A stretch of 64,000 nucleotides of DNA from Lutraria lutraria (taxonomy: Eukaryota > Mollusca > Bivalvia > Venerida > Mactridae): positions 16,770,386 to 16,834,385 of the forward strand of contig OZ026839.1 in the NCBI GenBank assembly GCA_964023205.1, written 5' to 3'. Of the stretch, positions 22,486-33,900 are shown in pieces. A program made the translations under genes and the position numbers. The notes under the pieces are model-generated. The model was given only the letters and a program-made list of their open reading frames with translations. It ran no database searches and was not told the origin of the DNA. Position 1 is the stretch's first letter. Each line of letters opens with the position of its first letter.

Positions 22486-24033
22486 TCACTTTCCGATTGA
22501 ACGATGTTCAAGTTTGACCCACATTCCGCCGTCCGGTTTTAGAAGTCCACCACTACGGCTGATTTTCGGAGGAATCTGAAATTTAGACGATTTTAACACC
22601 TGCATGCGCTGTAATAAATGCACAATGACCATCTTTGCTTCTGCTAAGGCAAACTTCATTCCTACACAATTTCTAGGTCCAATGCCAAAAGGGATAAAAC
22701 TACAAGGTACAATTTTGTGCTTATTCTCGGGTGAAAAACGTTCCGGGTTGAATGTATCAGGGTCTTCCCAATACAGTGGATTTCTGTGAATGCCGTTAGG
22801 TCCAAATGTTACATCGTCTCCTTTTCTCAGTTTCAAGCCTTTTATCTCCAAATCACAATTTGGCTGACGATTGAAGCGAGCGGCTGGAGCATATAAGCGC
22901 AGTGTTTCTTGAAGAAACATATCCAGAAACTGCATTCCCATCAGTTCATCGAATGTTACTTCTCTTCCCCTTGTACCAACAGCTTCTTTAATCTCTTCAT
23001 ACAACCTATCCTGGTATTCAGGATGCAGCGCAAGATTATATGTCATCCATGACAATAATGTTGCAGTCGTTTCGTATCCTGCTGCCAGAAAGATAATTCC
23101 ATTAATTACAATATCTTCTTCACTCATACCATCTTTTTTCATTTGTTCAAAGGTTTTGTTTACAGAAATTCCAGGGTTCCCGTTTGCTTTTTGCGTGGCC
23201 ATCATCAGATTCAACAAATCGTGGTACTCCATTGAAGAATCTTTAAGTCGCACTTCAATGGCCTTCTTAACTGTCTGGGTTAAAAAGTCCATGGCTGCTT
23301 TGTCTGTCCAATCCCCTACTACGGTCATGATTATATTTCTTATAAAAGGGGTCGGAAACATTAAATTCAACATAAGAACAGTATTTGTAAGTCCGACTCC
23401 AAGAACTTTAGAAGCATGTCGTACGAACGGATCATCTTCATTCCTCTGAGAATTTACTTCTATTCCAAACGCAGCTGAGCAGATGACGTCCATAGTTAGC
23501 GCGGCGTATCGACCATACATGTCAACCTCTTTACCATTAACCTTGTCCAAGTTTGTCGTTAAATCGTCCAGAGACTTACGAATAATCGGTGACATGGTTT
23601 TCATTTTTGATGAACTGAAGGCAGGTTGCATTATTGATCTAAGGTATTTCCATTTGGATCCTTTAGCGTTATTGATTGCATTTTGCCAGAGTTTTGTAGG
23701 CGTAACAGTGTCACCTCTGTCATAAAATTTCGAAAATTGTGTTATGCATATCTCATGAATCATTTCAGGATCACAAATAACTATCATTGGTTGATTAGCC
23801 AAATAACAGCTAAAATAGGAGCCGTACTTCTCATAACACATTCCATCATATCCATGGAAGCCGTGTTCTTGTACCTCTTTCATATTGCCCATAATCCATG
23901 CTGGTGTTGGTCCTGGTATACCACGACGTTGAAGAGATGTCTGGTAGTACAAGCAATATCCAAGGAAGCTGAATACAATGAGCAAAGGCAAGAGAATCCA
24001 CCAAGGGACGTCCACCAGACCTAACACTTCCAT
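22486..24033 (-). CDS. Cytochrome P450, CYP3-clan, intronless
   Basis: Encodes a 515-aa microsomal monooxygenase. I start at the ATG at 24033 (context AAAACATGG); the frame is open 8 codons further only from a GTG. Seen in order: an N-terminal membrane anchor (about residues 11-30, WWILLPLLIVFSFLGY), the proline hinge GIPGPTP (38-44), the helix-C WKYLR (128-132), the I-helix oxygen-binding AGYETT (318-323), the K-helix ETLR (376-379), PERF (430-433), and the heme loop FGIGPRNCVG (449-458) with ligand Cys456. All key residues are intact and the length is normal. Similarity pattern is closest to CYP3A-type enzymes, which sit in the ER with P450 reductase and oxidise xenobiotics, steroids or fatty acids. 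The substrate cannot be read from sequence. A complete CDS without introns suggests retroposition or intron loss. Confidence 0.96.
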   Translation of the reverse strand: MEVLGLVDVPWWILLPLLIVFSFLGYCLYYQTSLQRRGIPGPTPAWIMGNMKEVQEHGFHGYDGMCYEKYGSYFSCYLANQPMIVICDPEMIHEICITQFSKFYDRGDTVTPTKLWQNAINNAKGSKWKYLRSIMQPAFSSSKMKTMSPIIRKSLDDLTTNLDKVNGKEVDMYGRYAALTMDVICSAAFGIEVNSQRNEDDPFVRHASKVLGVGLTNTVLMLNLMFPTPFIRNIIMTVVGDWTDKAAMDFLTQTVKKAIEVRLKDSSMEYHDLLNLMMATQKANGNPGISVNKTFEQMKKDGMSEEDIVINGIIFLAAGYETTATLLSWMTYNLALHPEYQDRLYEEIKEAVGTRGREVTFDELMGMQFLDMFLQETLRLYAPAARFNRQPNCDLEIKGLKLRKGDDVTFGPNGIHRNPLYWEDPDTFNPERFSPENKHKIVPCSFIPFGIGPRNCVGMKFALAEAKMVIVHLLQRMQVLKSSKFQIPPKISRSGGLLKPDGGMWVKLEHRSIGK

Positions 24034-24057
24034 GTTTTTCTTACAAGGTTTACACAC

Positions 24058-24680
24058 TTGAATTTCTTTTAACGAGGTTTAAGCTTACGTATACATTAAA
24101 GCAATCTGTTTCGTTGTGTTGTGAAATGTCTGCATTGATAACGAGTGACCCTAAACAGATTTATACACAAACCTCATGTTTGTAATCCACGTTCTAATAT
24201 TTAGCCTTTTTCTGATATGACTCGCTGATAAATAAGTCCTTGAAAACTCGGTTAATTCATAAAGTAATGAAAACTCTACAGTTGTTTCCCTTTTTCTTTG
24301 ACAACGGATGATCCAACAAAGTGCGATGAACAAATATTTTAAATAATTTAGTATTTTTTACTTCCTCTGCCTTGCTGATCTTCAATACACATGTTAAATG
24401 TTACACACATCATTCTGTGAATACTTTACTTATTATCGCATTAACCCATTGAGTTTTAATGAATAGACGTTCATACTAAATAGCTTTAAGGTTGAATTTG
24501 TTTAAATTTAAATTAGATTCGTACAGTGATTTGTAGTTAGTTTCTAACAGAGATTTCCATGTGAATACAAACCCTAATTTTGTTTATTTGGGTTTAAGGC
24601 AGATTCACATCAATTGTTCAATTATAAACGGCGGCCGATTCACCTTATATGTTTTCGCTAGGGGTATTCTAACTAGTACA
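24058..24680. other. 5' flank of the P450 gene
   Basis: Upstream of the P450 start on the minus strand. I see no unambiguous TATA box or initiator and no other gene. Confidence 0.35.
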
Positions 24681-25094
24681 ATAGGGCTGCAACGGGTTCC
24701 CGCAATGTCCGAAATACTCGAATCCATTTTGAGATTCGTAGTTACGGATCCTTATTTTGTAATTTCGGTTCCGCTTCGGATACTAGCAAGAACGACAACT
24801 CGTGGATGAAATATGCTTTCTCCTGTTTTAACGACTTGAGCTTCTTTCAAATGACGATTTTTGTTTTCGCCAGCATAGGGATCGCACTTATTGTCATTAT
24901 CAGGGTTACAGTGTACCATACGTTGATGTCTGTTTTACGATTGGTAGTCGTTTTACGAATTCGCTGGAATGTCGAAAAGGAAGATAATTATATGATGTTC
25001 CGCCAATATTGAAATCAGCAGTGTGGTCATATTTTAGGTTTCACTCGAAAACTGACGCATTTGATCGCTGAAACCCTCATTCATTCACTATTGA

Positions 25095-25343
25095 TTTAAA
25101 GGCGTTTGCTACAGTTCGCTACATTTTTCACATAGACATACAGGCAAAATGAAAACTGATTAATATAATTTTTTTTAATTTTGCAGATAACTCAAAAGCG
25201 AGATCAGTGACCGCAATTGTTTCGCTTAAAATATTTCTGTTATCATTTGCTACGATCATGCAACGTTTAAAAAAATACATTGATCAGTTTTCATTTTCAT
25301 GTCTATGTGAAAAATGTAGCGAACTGTAGCAAACGTCTTTAAA
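25095..25343. mobile_element. MITE, about 250 bp
   Basis: Inverted arms of about 60 bp begin TTTAAAGGCGTTTGCTACAG on the left and are mirrored at the right (CTGTAGCAAACGTCTTTAAA). The arms continue through TTCGCTACATTTTTCACATA. No coding capacity. Confidence 0.85.
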
Positions 25344-25789
25344 CGAGAACCGCTCTTGCTTTATATAAAAACTCTAATGCTGCTTTATTGTTTATAAACT
25401 TACAATGATAGTTATACATTGAGTATTGAATCAACATATTTCTTAAACAAAACATATTACAAGTACAAATGTAGCTGCAAAGACAGCAATTGGGAAGCCC
25501 TGCGCAAACCAATGCGTGTAATGCCTCTGAAATTGTAGTGTTTTCCCTGTTCATGAGTAAATACTGGTCAGCCTGACTCATCCACTATTTGGGTTACTGT
25601 TTATAGATCATGTTGTGCTGCATAGTCAGTTGATATGCACTGTCCGATGACTGACCAGTAAATATGTGTACCTTTAAAATAATGTTGAATAAAAAATAAA
25701 ACATATTTAGCAATAATTCAGTTTGCGGGAATAATTGGTGTCAGTAAAGTCAATGGTAGTACACTACGTCATCGAGCACCTGCTAATGG
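25344..25789. other. Unassigned, between MITE and LINE relic
   Basis: No recognisable gene. The 80-codon minus ORF at 25339-25581 overlaps the MITE end and has no known domain. Confidence 0.4.
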
Positions 25790-26606
25790 ATACACATCGT
25801 ACACTTTTTTGAAAACATCTCCTCGACTCAAAATTAGATTTAATTATTTCTGCATGAAGTCGTCAAATTGATATAAAATGACATCGCGCACCAAGGATTT
25901 ACTGTTGCATATTATGTTTTTGTGAAATGGTTTGTAGTAAGTCTCTATTAGTAAAGGCCTGAAAACAGGATACGTTTTGACTTGTGCTTGTTTCTTTCAA
26001 TGTTACCATGTCTTCCTTCTTTCTATTGATAATTTATGTGCAGAACATCTAAAATGACTTTACGCAATTCTATGTTTCACATTTGAGACAGTAGCGATGT
26101 ATGCTCTCCTCTCAAAATTCAATGTAAAAGTCTCGTATATTTCTAGCCTAGACGATTTGTCTAAATCACTAAACCATTTGGGCAAAAACTTATCAATCAT
26201 CCTTCACATAGGCTAGTGATATTATTATCATTTACATATGCATTTTGTGTCCAAAGATATGCAAAACCCATATTTGATAACAATTTAATTTTTGAGATTT
26301 TGGACCATGTACTAAAATAGTTGCCATTATTGTCTTGCATATACATTAACTTATACATCGAAGATTCAGGTTGTTTAATAATACTATACCAATATTTGAC
26401 TATTCTTATTTGTCTTATACGTATATATCATAGGGCATCTGGCGACTTCACCATAAACGGCTGTATTTACTGCATTCTGTTTAAGTTGCAAAATTTGTTT
26501 TAAGAATCTAATAATTATGTATTTTTTCTATGTCTGGTGCATTATGGAATCCCCAAAGCGGAGAGCCATAGTTTAATATAGGCGATATCATACTATCAAA
26601 AAGTTT
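25790..26606 (-). pseudogene. LINE ORF2 relic (CR1/L2/Jockey-like)
   Basis: On the minus strand the right end encodes KLFDSMISPILNYGSPLWGF, a hallmark of the end of the reverse-transcriptase domain in CR1/Jockey-type LINEs. It is followed in shifting frames by IRQIRIVKYWYSI, SNMGFAYLWTQNAYVNDNNI, FRCSAHKLSIE and a C-terminal VFKKVYDVY segment. The order is that of the LINE C-terminal region. Many stops and frameshifts are present. Confidence 0.8.
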
Positions 26607-26929
26607 CAGTTTTTTCAAAAATTATCAATCAAGGTATATAATCACGTGATATATTGTTTTGATACCACCTGGTTTAGAAAAATGGTGGCGCCCACGAGTT
26701 CGTATATGGCACAACATTGAGACTTTTCCAATTAGAAATAACAGATTTCTATAATTAGGTATTAAGAAGCTTGTACAGTTGATTTTGTTGTAAAGTTTAT
26801 CGTTAAGAAGTGAAAAGATAAATTAGCTAACACTAAATACTGGTGCTGCAGTAGGACCAGATCCGAACTATTCGAAATTCACCATTTGGATTCTACTGGA
26901 TCCATACTGGAACAATACGTTGCAGCCCT

Positions 26930-27856
26930 TAAGTCTTTTTAGAATCCTGTAATTTAACGAGAAGAGCTTCATACCAAATGTTAATGGTGTTGTTAAAATG
27001 ATGAGTGTCGCATAATTAGATGTGTCAAAGTGAAATCAAACCCCAATAAGGGTATCTACTCTAATTATTGATGAACCAGAAGAACAGTCTTCTGGGAAAT
27101 ATGACCAATTCCGTAAAATTCTGTAAATCATGTATATAGTTTATTGTCTTCACTTTAATCTCGAGTCTCAAGTAATTTCCCACTTCATATAGTTTAATCA
27201 TTATTCTTCAAATTTCTGAAAGAGTCTGCACTTATTTGTGTTATATTGTTTATGGTGTTTTCATATAAGAGAACACTATATGAAGATAAGTCGTGTTCCT
27301 ACCTTATCAACTTATCTGTGAAACTGACCAAACGTTGACCACCTACCCACTATCTCTAGTTACAGGTTAAAATACAAAATACATATGTCTTTCTTTGGCA
27401 TAATAATGTGTTATTTAAAGAAATTATACATATTTTCATCAAAGATGTAACACAACAAATGTATAAGATAAAACGTAAATTTCATTTAAATCATTTATTA
27501 CATTAAGTCATGGATAATAGTAGATATGATAAACGGGTTATATTCAATTTAAATTGATACATTGTTAGTGGACACAATTATACATAATTCAGCAAGGTTA
27601 ATACATACAGAAGATGGATTGCTCACAGTTGTACAACGGTTCGTATTTACAAATGTACATATTTAGCACGTACACATATCAACAAACGTTACCAAAATGA
27701 GTGATGTTTTGTTTTATACACACGATGATCTGTAGTGACAAACTACTGTAAATGCTGTTGTTCTATAAACATGACAGATCATTATTCATCAACTTCCAGC
27801 TCCATAAAATCATTCGTTGTGCTGAGTTATCACGACAGTGTTTTATTTCAAACATA
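26930..27856. other. 3' flank of gene B
   Basis: AT-rich DNA downstream of the gene B stop codon. Minus-strand AATAAA words occur at 27847-27842, only about 10 nt after the stop, and near 27490. Either could end the transcript. Confidence 0.35.
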
Positions 27857-27999
27857 TTAGTCAACATTCAATTTTCTAAATGAGGCAACCGGTGTGTCAT
27901 CTTGTTTCTTCAATGACAAATCCACTCCGTACCGACAACTGGATATATCCTTGATATACTCTCTGAAGTCTGGTGACATCATGTCTTTTATCATTTCAT
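27857..27999 (-). CDS. Gene B exon 8 (terminal)
   Basis: 143 nt, acceptor TTTTCACAG. Encodes the post-domain tail with DFREYIKDISSC and ends RKLNVD-TAA at 27857. Confidence 0.85.
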
Positions 28000-30900
28000 C
28001 TGTGAAAATTCATAATATCGTGTTAACAACTAAAATATCGTGTTTATACAATATTTGGTACATGCGAAAATAACTGATTAAACTTGTACTTATTATCTAG
28101 TTTACTCATTCACACAATATTGACATCATATTATATATACATGTTTGAACAACATATTATACATGTATATGTTTATGTTATTATTAGGTCCATCTAAACT
28201 TTGTTTTCTAACATTGATCTAAATCAACAACCAAACTCTTGTGTACATGATGGATTTTTAATTTTTTATATATTCACCAACAAAAGGTTACTTTTATCTG
28301 AGATTGCTATCAAATCTCTGTTATATATTCTTTGTATTTGAAATTATCCAAACTTATCTATTACGGCACAGTATATAAAGCTAATTACATATTATTTCGA
28401 TATTACATGCAAAGGTCGAGTGATTAAGGTTGCTGACTTCAGATCACTGTAACCTCTCACTGATAGAGTCTAGGGATCGAGCCATGCTACCGACCATGTC
28501 TCTTTATGCGAGAAAGTAAGCTACTCGTAGTTGCTTACGGAGGATGATATTCTAGTACATGTTTTTCCAGGAGCGATGCTTAGGTTAACTGTCTGCCTAA
28601 TATTACTCTGGCTGTTGAAAAGGGGCGTAAAACCCGATGAAACAAACAAACAAACAAACAAATTCACTCGAAATAAAAGTACCCGACTCTCTTGTATCTT
28701 ATTCCTCTCTCTGACATGACAATATGTGTCGAAAGGACCTTTAATAACAGGTAAATAAATACATCATCATGAGACCTTACCCACAATATCATCACATGTT
28801 CCTACACACGGTCCATCATAATCATCAGGTAAATATTCATCAGGTAACACTTCCATACCAAACTCTTCATAAACATGAGATAAATTACGGCCATGTAAAT
28901 GCATCTACAATTAGAATATGTATTATCATAAATTATTTTATCTCAAAGGATTCAAACATCATATAATATGTTGAGAGACGAATGCTAAAATTATTTTTAG
29001 TTTGTACCTCAATATTGTATCCACAGTTATGTAAATGATCATTTATTGTATCCACTTTTATGTAAATGATAATTTATTGTATCCACTGTTATATAAAAGA
29101 TAAGTTATTGTATCCACTGTTATGTAAATGATAATTTATTGTATCCACTGTTATGTAAATGATAATTTATTGTATCCACTGTTATGTAAATGATAATTTA
29201 TTGTATCCACTGTTATGTAAATGATAATTTATTGTATCCACTGTTATGTAAATGATAATTTATTGTACATGTATACACTTTTATGTAAATGATAATTTAT
29301 TGTACATGTATCCACTTTTATGTAAATGATAATTTATTGTATCCACTGTTATATAAAAGATAATTTATTGTATCCACTGTTATATAAAAGATAATTTATT
29401 GTATCCACTGTTATGTAAATGATAATTTATTGTATCCACTGTTATGTAAATGATAATTTATTGTATCCACTTTTATGTAAATGATAATTTATCGTATCCA
29501 CTTTTATGTAAATGATAATTTATTGTATCCACTTTTATGTAAATGATAATTTATTGTATCCACTGTTATGTAAAAGATAATTTATTGTATCCACTTTTAT
29601 GTAAATGATAATTTATTGTATCCACTTTTATATAAATGATAATTTATTGTATCCACTTTTATGTAAATGATAATTTATTGTATCCACTTTTATATAAATG
29701 ATAATTTATTGTATCCACTTTTATGTAAATGATAATTTATTGTATCCACTGTTATATAAATGATAAGTTATTGTATCCACTGTTATGTAAATGATAATTA
29801 TTAATTATCTGTTATGCAAATGATAATAAATTGTATCCACTATCATGTTAATGATAATTAATAGAATGATTGTATCCAGAACTATGTAAATATTGTACTA
29901 TAAACCTTATGGAGAACCATCTTATATATGAACTAAACCACAGGGAATGAAGCAGCTATATTACCCTAGTGGAGTATTTAAGAGAAATTACTGCAGACAT
30001 AGAAAACTAAACCTACCCTGTCTTTCGTTTTTTGTTTCATCAGATGACTAAATAAAGCGTACATGGCATCAAAGAATGCCGGTTCATTATATAAATGAAG
30101 TCCCTTCATTCTCGCTGGTATTGAATTCTACAACAGAGCAAGACGCATCTATTCAAATATATAAATATATACAAAGAAAGACATGCCTATATAATTAATT
30201 AAAATTCATAATTTGAACATGTTTACCGTAGTTTACTTGACAAAGTCGGATGTGACTTGACCTACTTTGGTATTACGTGACCTAGTTCGGTGATACTTGA
30301 CATAGTTTCGTATTATTTGACCTGGCTTGGTATTACGTGACCTAATCCGGTGATACTTGCCCTAATTTCGTTTAACTTGACCTGGCTTGGTGTTACCTGA
30401 CCTAGTTTGGTGATACTTGACCTAGCGACAGAAGGTGGCCAGCCACAAAATGATGTCAGTCACGAGGAAAAGTGAAGTTGATGAAGCCAAAAACAGTCAA
30501 AGATGACTACCATCTCCGAACTCAAATCTCAGTATTTCCATTCTCAAAGTATTACGGTTGAAAAGATACAGCTGATTAATATTTAAATACATCTGTCATC
30601 TTCAGATTAGTATGCTGTCAGAATGATGTAACAATATCTTTATTGTCCGATCATAATATTAACTTAGAAACATTATAATACAAGATATGAGATTTGTGCT
30701 CGGATACCGATCTCAGGTTTTATAACCTCGGGACCAGAGCTGAACAAGTGAAGCTATGGACTGGACATAACAGCCTGAATGTACATATATACATTACACA
30801 CACAAGTAGTCTCAATCACAACTAGGCTCCTGTGGCACTGAAGGTCATACAACAGAGCACATACTACAAAGGTGTCCAATTCAAGGACATTACATAGAAC

Positions 30901-33900
30901 AAAACTTAAAGAAGTGTGTCCAAAAAGCATCCCACGGGAACAGAAACTCTACTGCAGTGCAAAGGAGCTTCGAAAGATGCCATTCTTCATCACTGTGGCC
31001 GGGGTGATCGTATAGCGAGAAGAACGACAAGAAGAAGTATTCTTAAATTCTATGTACATGGGGATACAAATAATCTATTCCAACCATTATCATCGCCACA
31101 GAAATATTATCTCATAAGATATTACAGAGATCTGAACATTACAAACTTCTATGATCACTCTCATTAAATCACTCAGTCCCAAATATATCCGTTTGTATAT
31201 AAGCCTGCAGGTTGATCCAACCAGTGTTATTTCATTAATTTTCAGATTTCAAGATTAAATCGTAAATAATGTTTACCTGATAAAACTGCATGATTCGTTT
31301 GCCATTTTCTGGTGACCATAGGGTCATCATTGTATTCATTGTAACATCAGTATTATCAATAAACACGGCAATACCATTCACTTGTATATTTTCATCACGA
31401 TTTGCCCAGTCACAGACTAGTGTTATAGTCTTAAATATGTTATCTACACCCCATTCTTTCTTCACTTTAGTCATGTCTAACTTCGCTGTAAGGGAAATCA
31501 TATTTCATACATATTATGGTTAGTAACAAAGCTAAAAACAAGAGGAGTATGATGGTCCTATATCGCTCATCTTAGGAACAATCCACTAAAGGTTAAGAAA
31601 TTAAAGATGATTGAGGCGGAGTAGTCGTTAAAGGCTTACTGCTACTATGTTAAGCTCTGGTGGCTACCTTGTTCAGCAGACCGGTACCATTTTAGCTCAT
31701 ATGATAGAGGAAGATCCAAAAATCTTTCCTATATAATTATAGTTTTATCAAAATCGACACAGTATCATGTTTAGGAGTAGATATTTTCCTACTTTCAGCG
31801 AATTCTTTTTTTTCAATTTTGTAGAGGACCAAGCAGGGATCAAAGTTTTATCAAAATATATTCAGCGGTTAATGATGAGATGTCGTTAAAAGGTTTTCCT
31901 AAGTTTTGCTCTGGTAGCCATCTTGTTCACTTGTTCAGCTATTTTTGTAGATGACAATCCAAGGATCATTTCTGTACAGTTTTATCTGGTGTTACATGAC
32001 CTAGTCTGGTGTTACTTGACTTAGTGTGGCGATAGATAATATAGTCTGGTGTTATTTGACATAGTCTGGTGTTACTTGACATTTGTAGCGTTACTTGACC
32101 TAGTCTGGTGTTACTTGACTTAGTGTAACGATAGATGATATAGTCTGGTGTTACATGACATAGTCTGGTGTTACTTGACGTATTGTAGCGTTACTTGACC
32201 TAGTCTGATGTTACTTGACTTAGTGTAACGATAGATGAAACAGTCTGGTGTTACATGACATAGTCTTGTGTTGCATGATGTAGTCTGGTGTTACATGATG
32301 TAGTTTAGTGCTACATGACTTAGTCTGGCATTAGATGGTGTAGTTTCGTGCTACATGACTTAGCATGTTGTTACATGACTTAGTCTGGTGCTACATGACT
32401 AAGGCTGGTGTTACATGACTTAGTCTGATGTTACATGATTTAGTTTGGTGCTACATGACTTAGTCTGATGTTACATGATGTAGTTTGGTGCTACATGACT
32501 TAGTCTGATGTTACATGACTTAGTCTGGTGCTACATGACTTAGTCTGATGTTACATGACTTAGTCTGGTGCTACATGACTAAGGCTCGTGTTACATGACT
32601 TAGTCTGATGTTACATGACTTAGTCTGTTGTTAATTGACTTAGTCTGGTTTTACATGACTTAGTCTGGTGTTCATGTCTTAGTCTGATGTTACATGACTT
32701 GGTCTGATGTTACATGACTTAGTCTGATGTTACATGACTTAGTCTGGTGGTTCATGATTTAGTCTAATGTTACATGACTTAGTCTGATGTTACATGACTT
32801 AGTCTGCTATTACATGACTTAGTCTGGTGTTCATGTCTTAGTCTGATGTTACATGACTTAGTCTGATGTTACATGACTTAGTCTGATGTTACATGACTTA
32901 GTCTGGTGGTTCATGATTTAGTCTAATGTTACATGACTTAGTCTGATGTTACATGACTTAGTCTGATGTTACATGACTTAGTCTGATGGTTCATGATTTA
33001 GTCTAATGTTACTTGACTTAGTCTGGTGTTACATGACTTAGTCTGATGTTACATGACTTAGTCTGATGTTACATGACTTAGTCTGATGTTACATGACTTA
33101 GTCTGATGTTACATGACTTAGTCTGATGTTACATGACTTAGTCTGATGTTACATGACTTAGTCTGATGTTACATGACTTAGTCTGGTGGTTCATGATTTA
33201 GTCTTATGTTACATGCCTTAGTCTGATGTTACATGACTTAGTCTGGTGGCACATGTCTTAGTCTGATGTTACATGTCTTAGTCTGCTGTTACATGACTTA
33301 GTCTGGTGTTACAAGACTTAGTCTGATGTTACATGACTTAGTCTGGTTTTTAGTTTCACATGATCTAGTCTGGTGTTACATGGTGTAGTTTGGTGCTACA
33401 TGACAAAGTCTGGTGTCACTTGATTGAGTCTGATGTTACATTACTTAGTCTGGTGTTACATGACATAGTCTCGTGTTAAATTATCTAGTCTGGTGTTACA
33501 TGACATAGTATTGTGTTACATGACATAGTCTGATGTTTCATGACATAGTCTGGTGTTAAATGACATAGTCTGGTGTTACTTGACATAGTCTAGTGCGACA
33601 TGACACAGTCTGGTGTTACATGACATAGTCTAGTGCGACATGATATAGTCTGGTGTTACATAACGTAGTCTGGTGTTACTTGACATAGTCTGGTGTTACA
33701 TGATCTAGTCTAGTGTTACATGATCTAGTCTGGTGTTACATGACATAGTCTCGTGTTAATTTATCTTGTCTGGTGTTACATGACATAGTCGTGTGTTACA
33801 TGACATAGTCTGGTGTTACATGACATCGTCTGGTGTTACTTGACATAGTCTAGTGTGACATGACATAGTCTAGTGTGATATGACATAGTCTGGTGTTAAA

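Larger units (their letters stand above)
24683..26926. mobile_element. Possible hAT-type element relic
   Basis: The left end reads AGGGCTGCAACG and the right end reads CGTTGCAGCCCT, a hAT-like inverted terminus. Subterminal GAATCC and TTCGAA/CCGAAA words occur on both sides. The flanking 8-mers (AGTACAAT and TAAGTCTT) do not match, so pairing of the two ends is not proven. The interval contains a separate MITE and a LINE relic, which would be nested insertions. Confidence 0.4.

Noticed and set aside
24034..24057. P450 start eight codons upstream
   Set aside because: That frame begins with GTG; the ATG at 24033 has a good context and places the membrane anchor normally.
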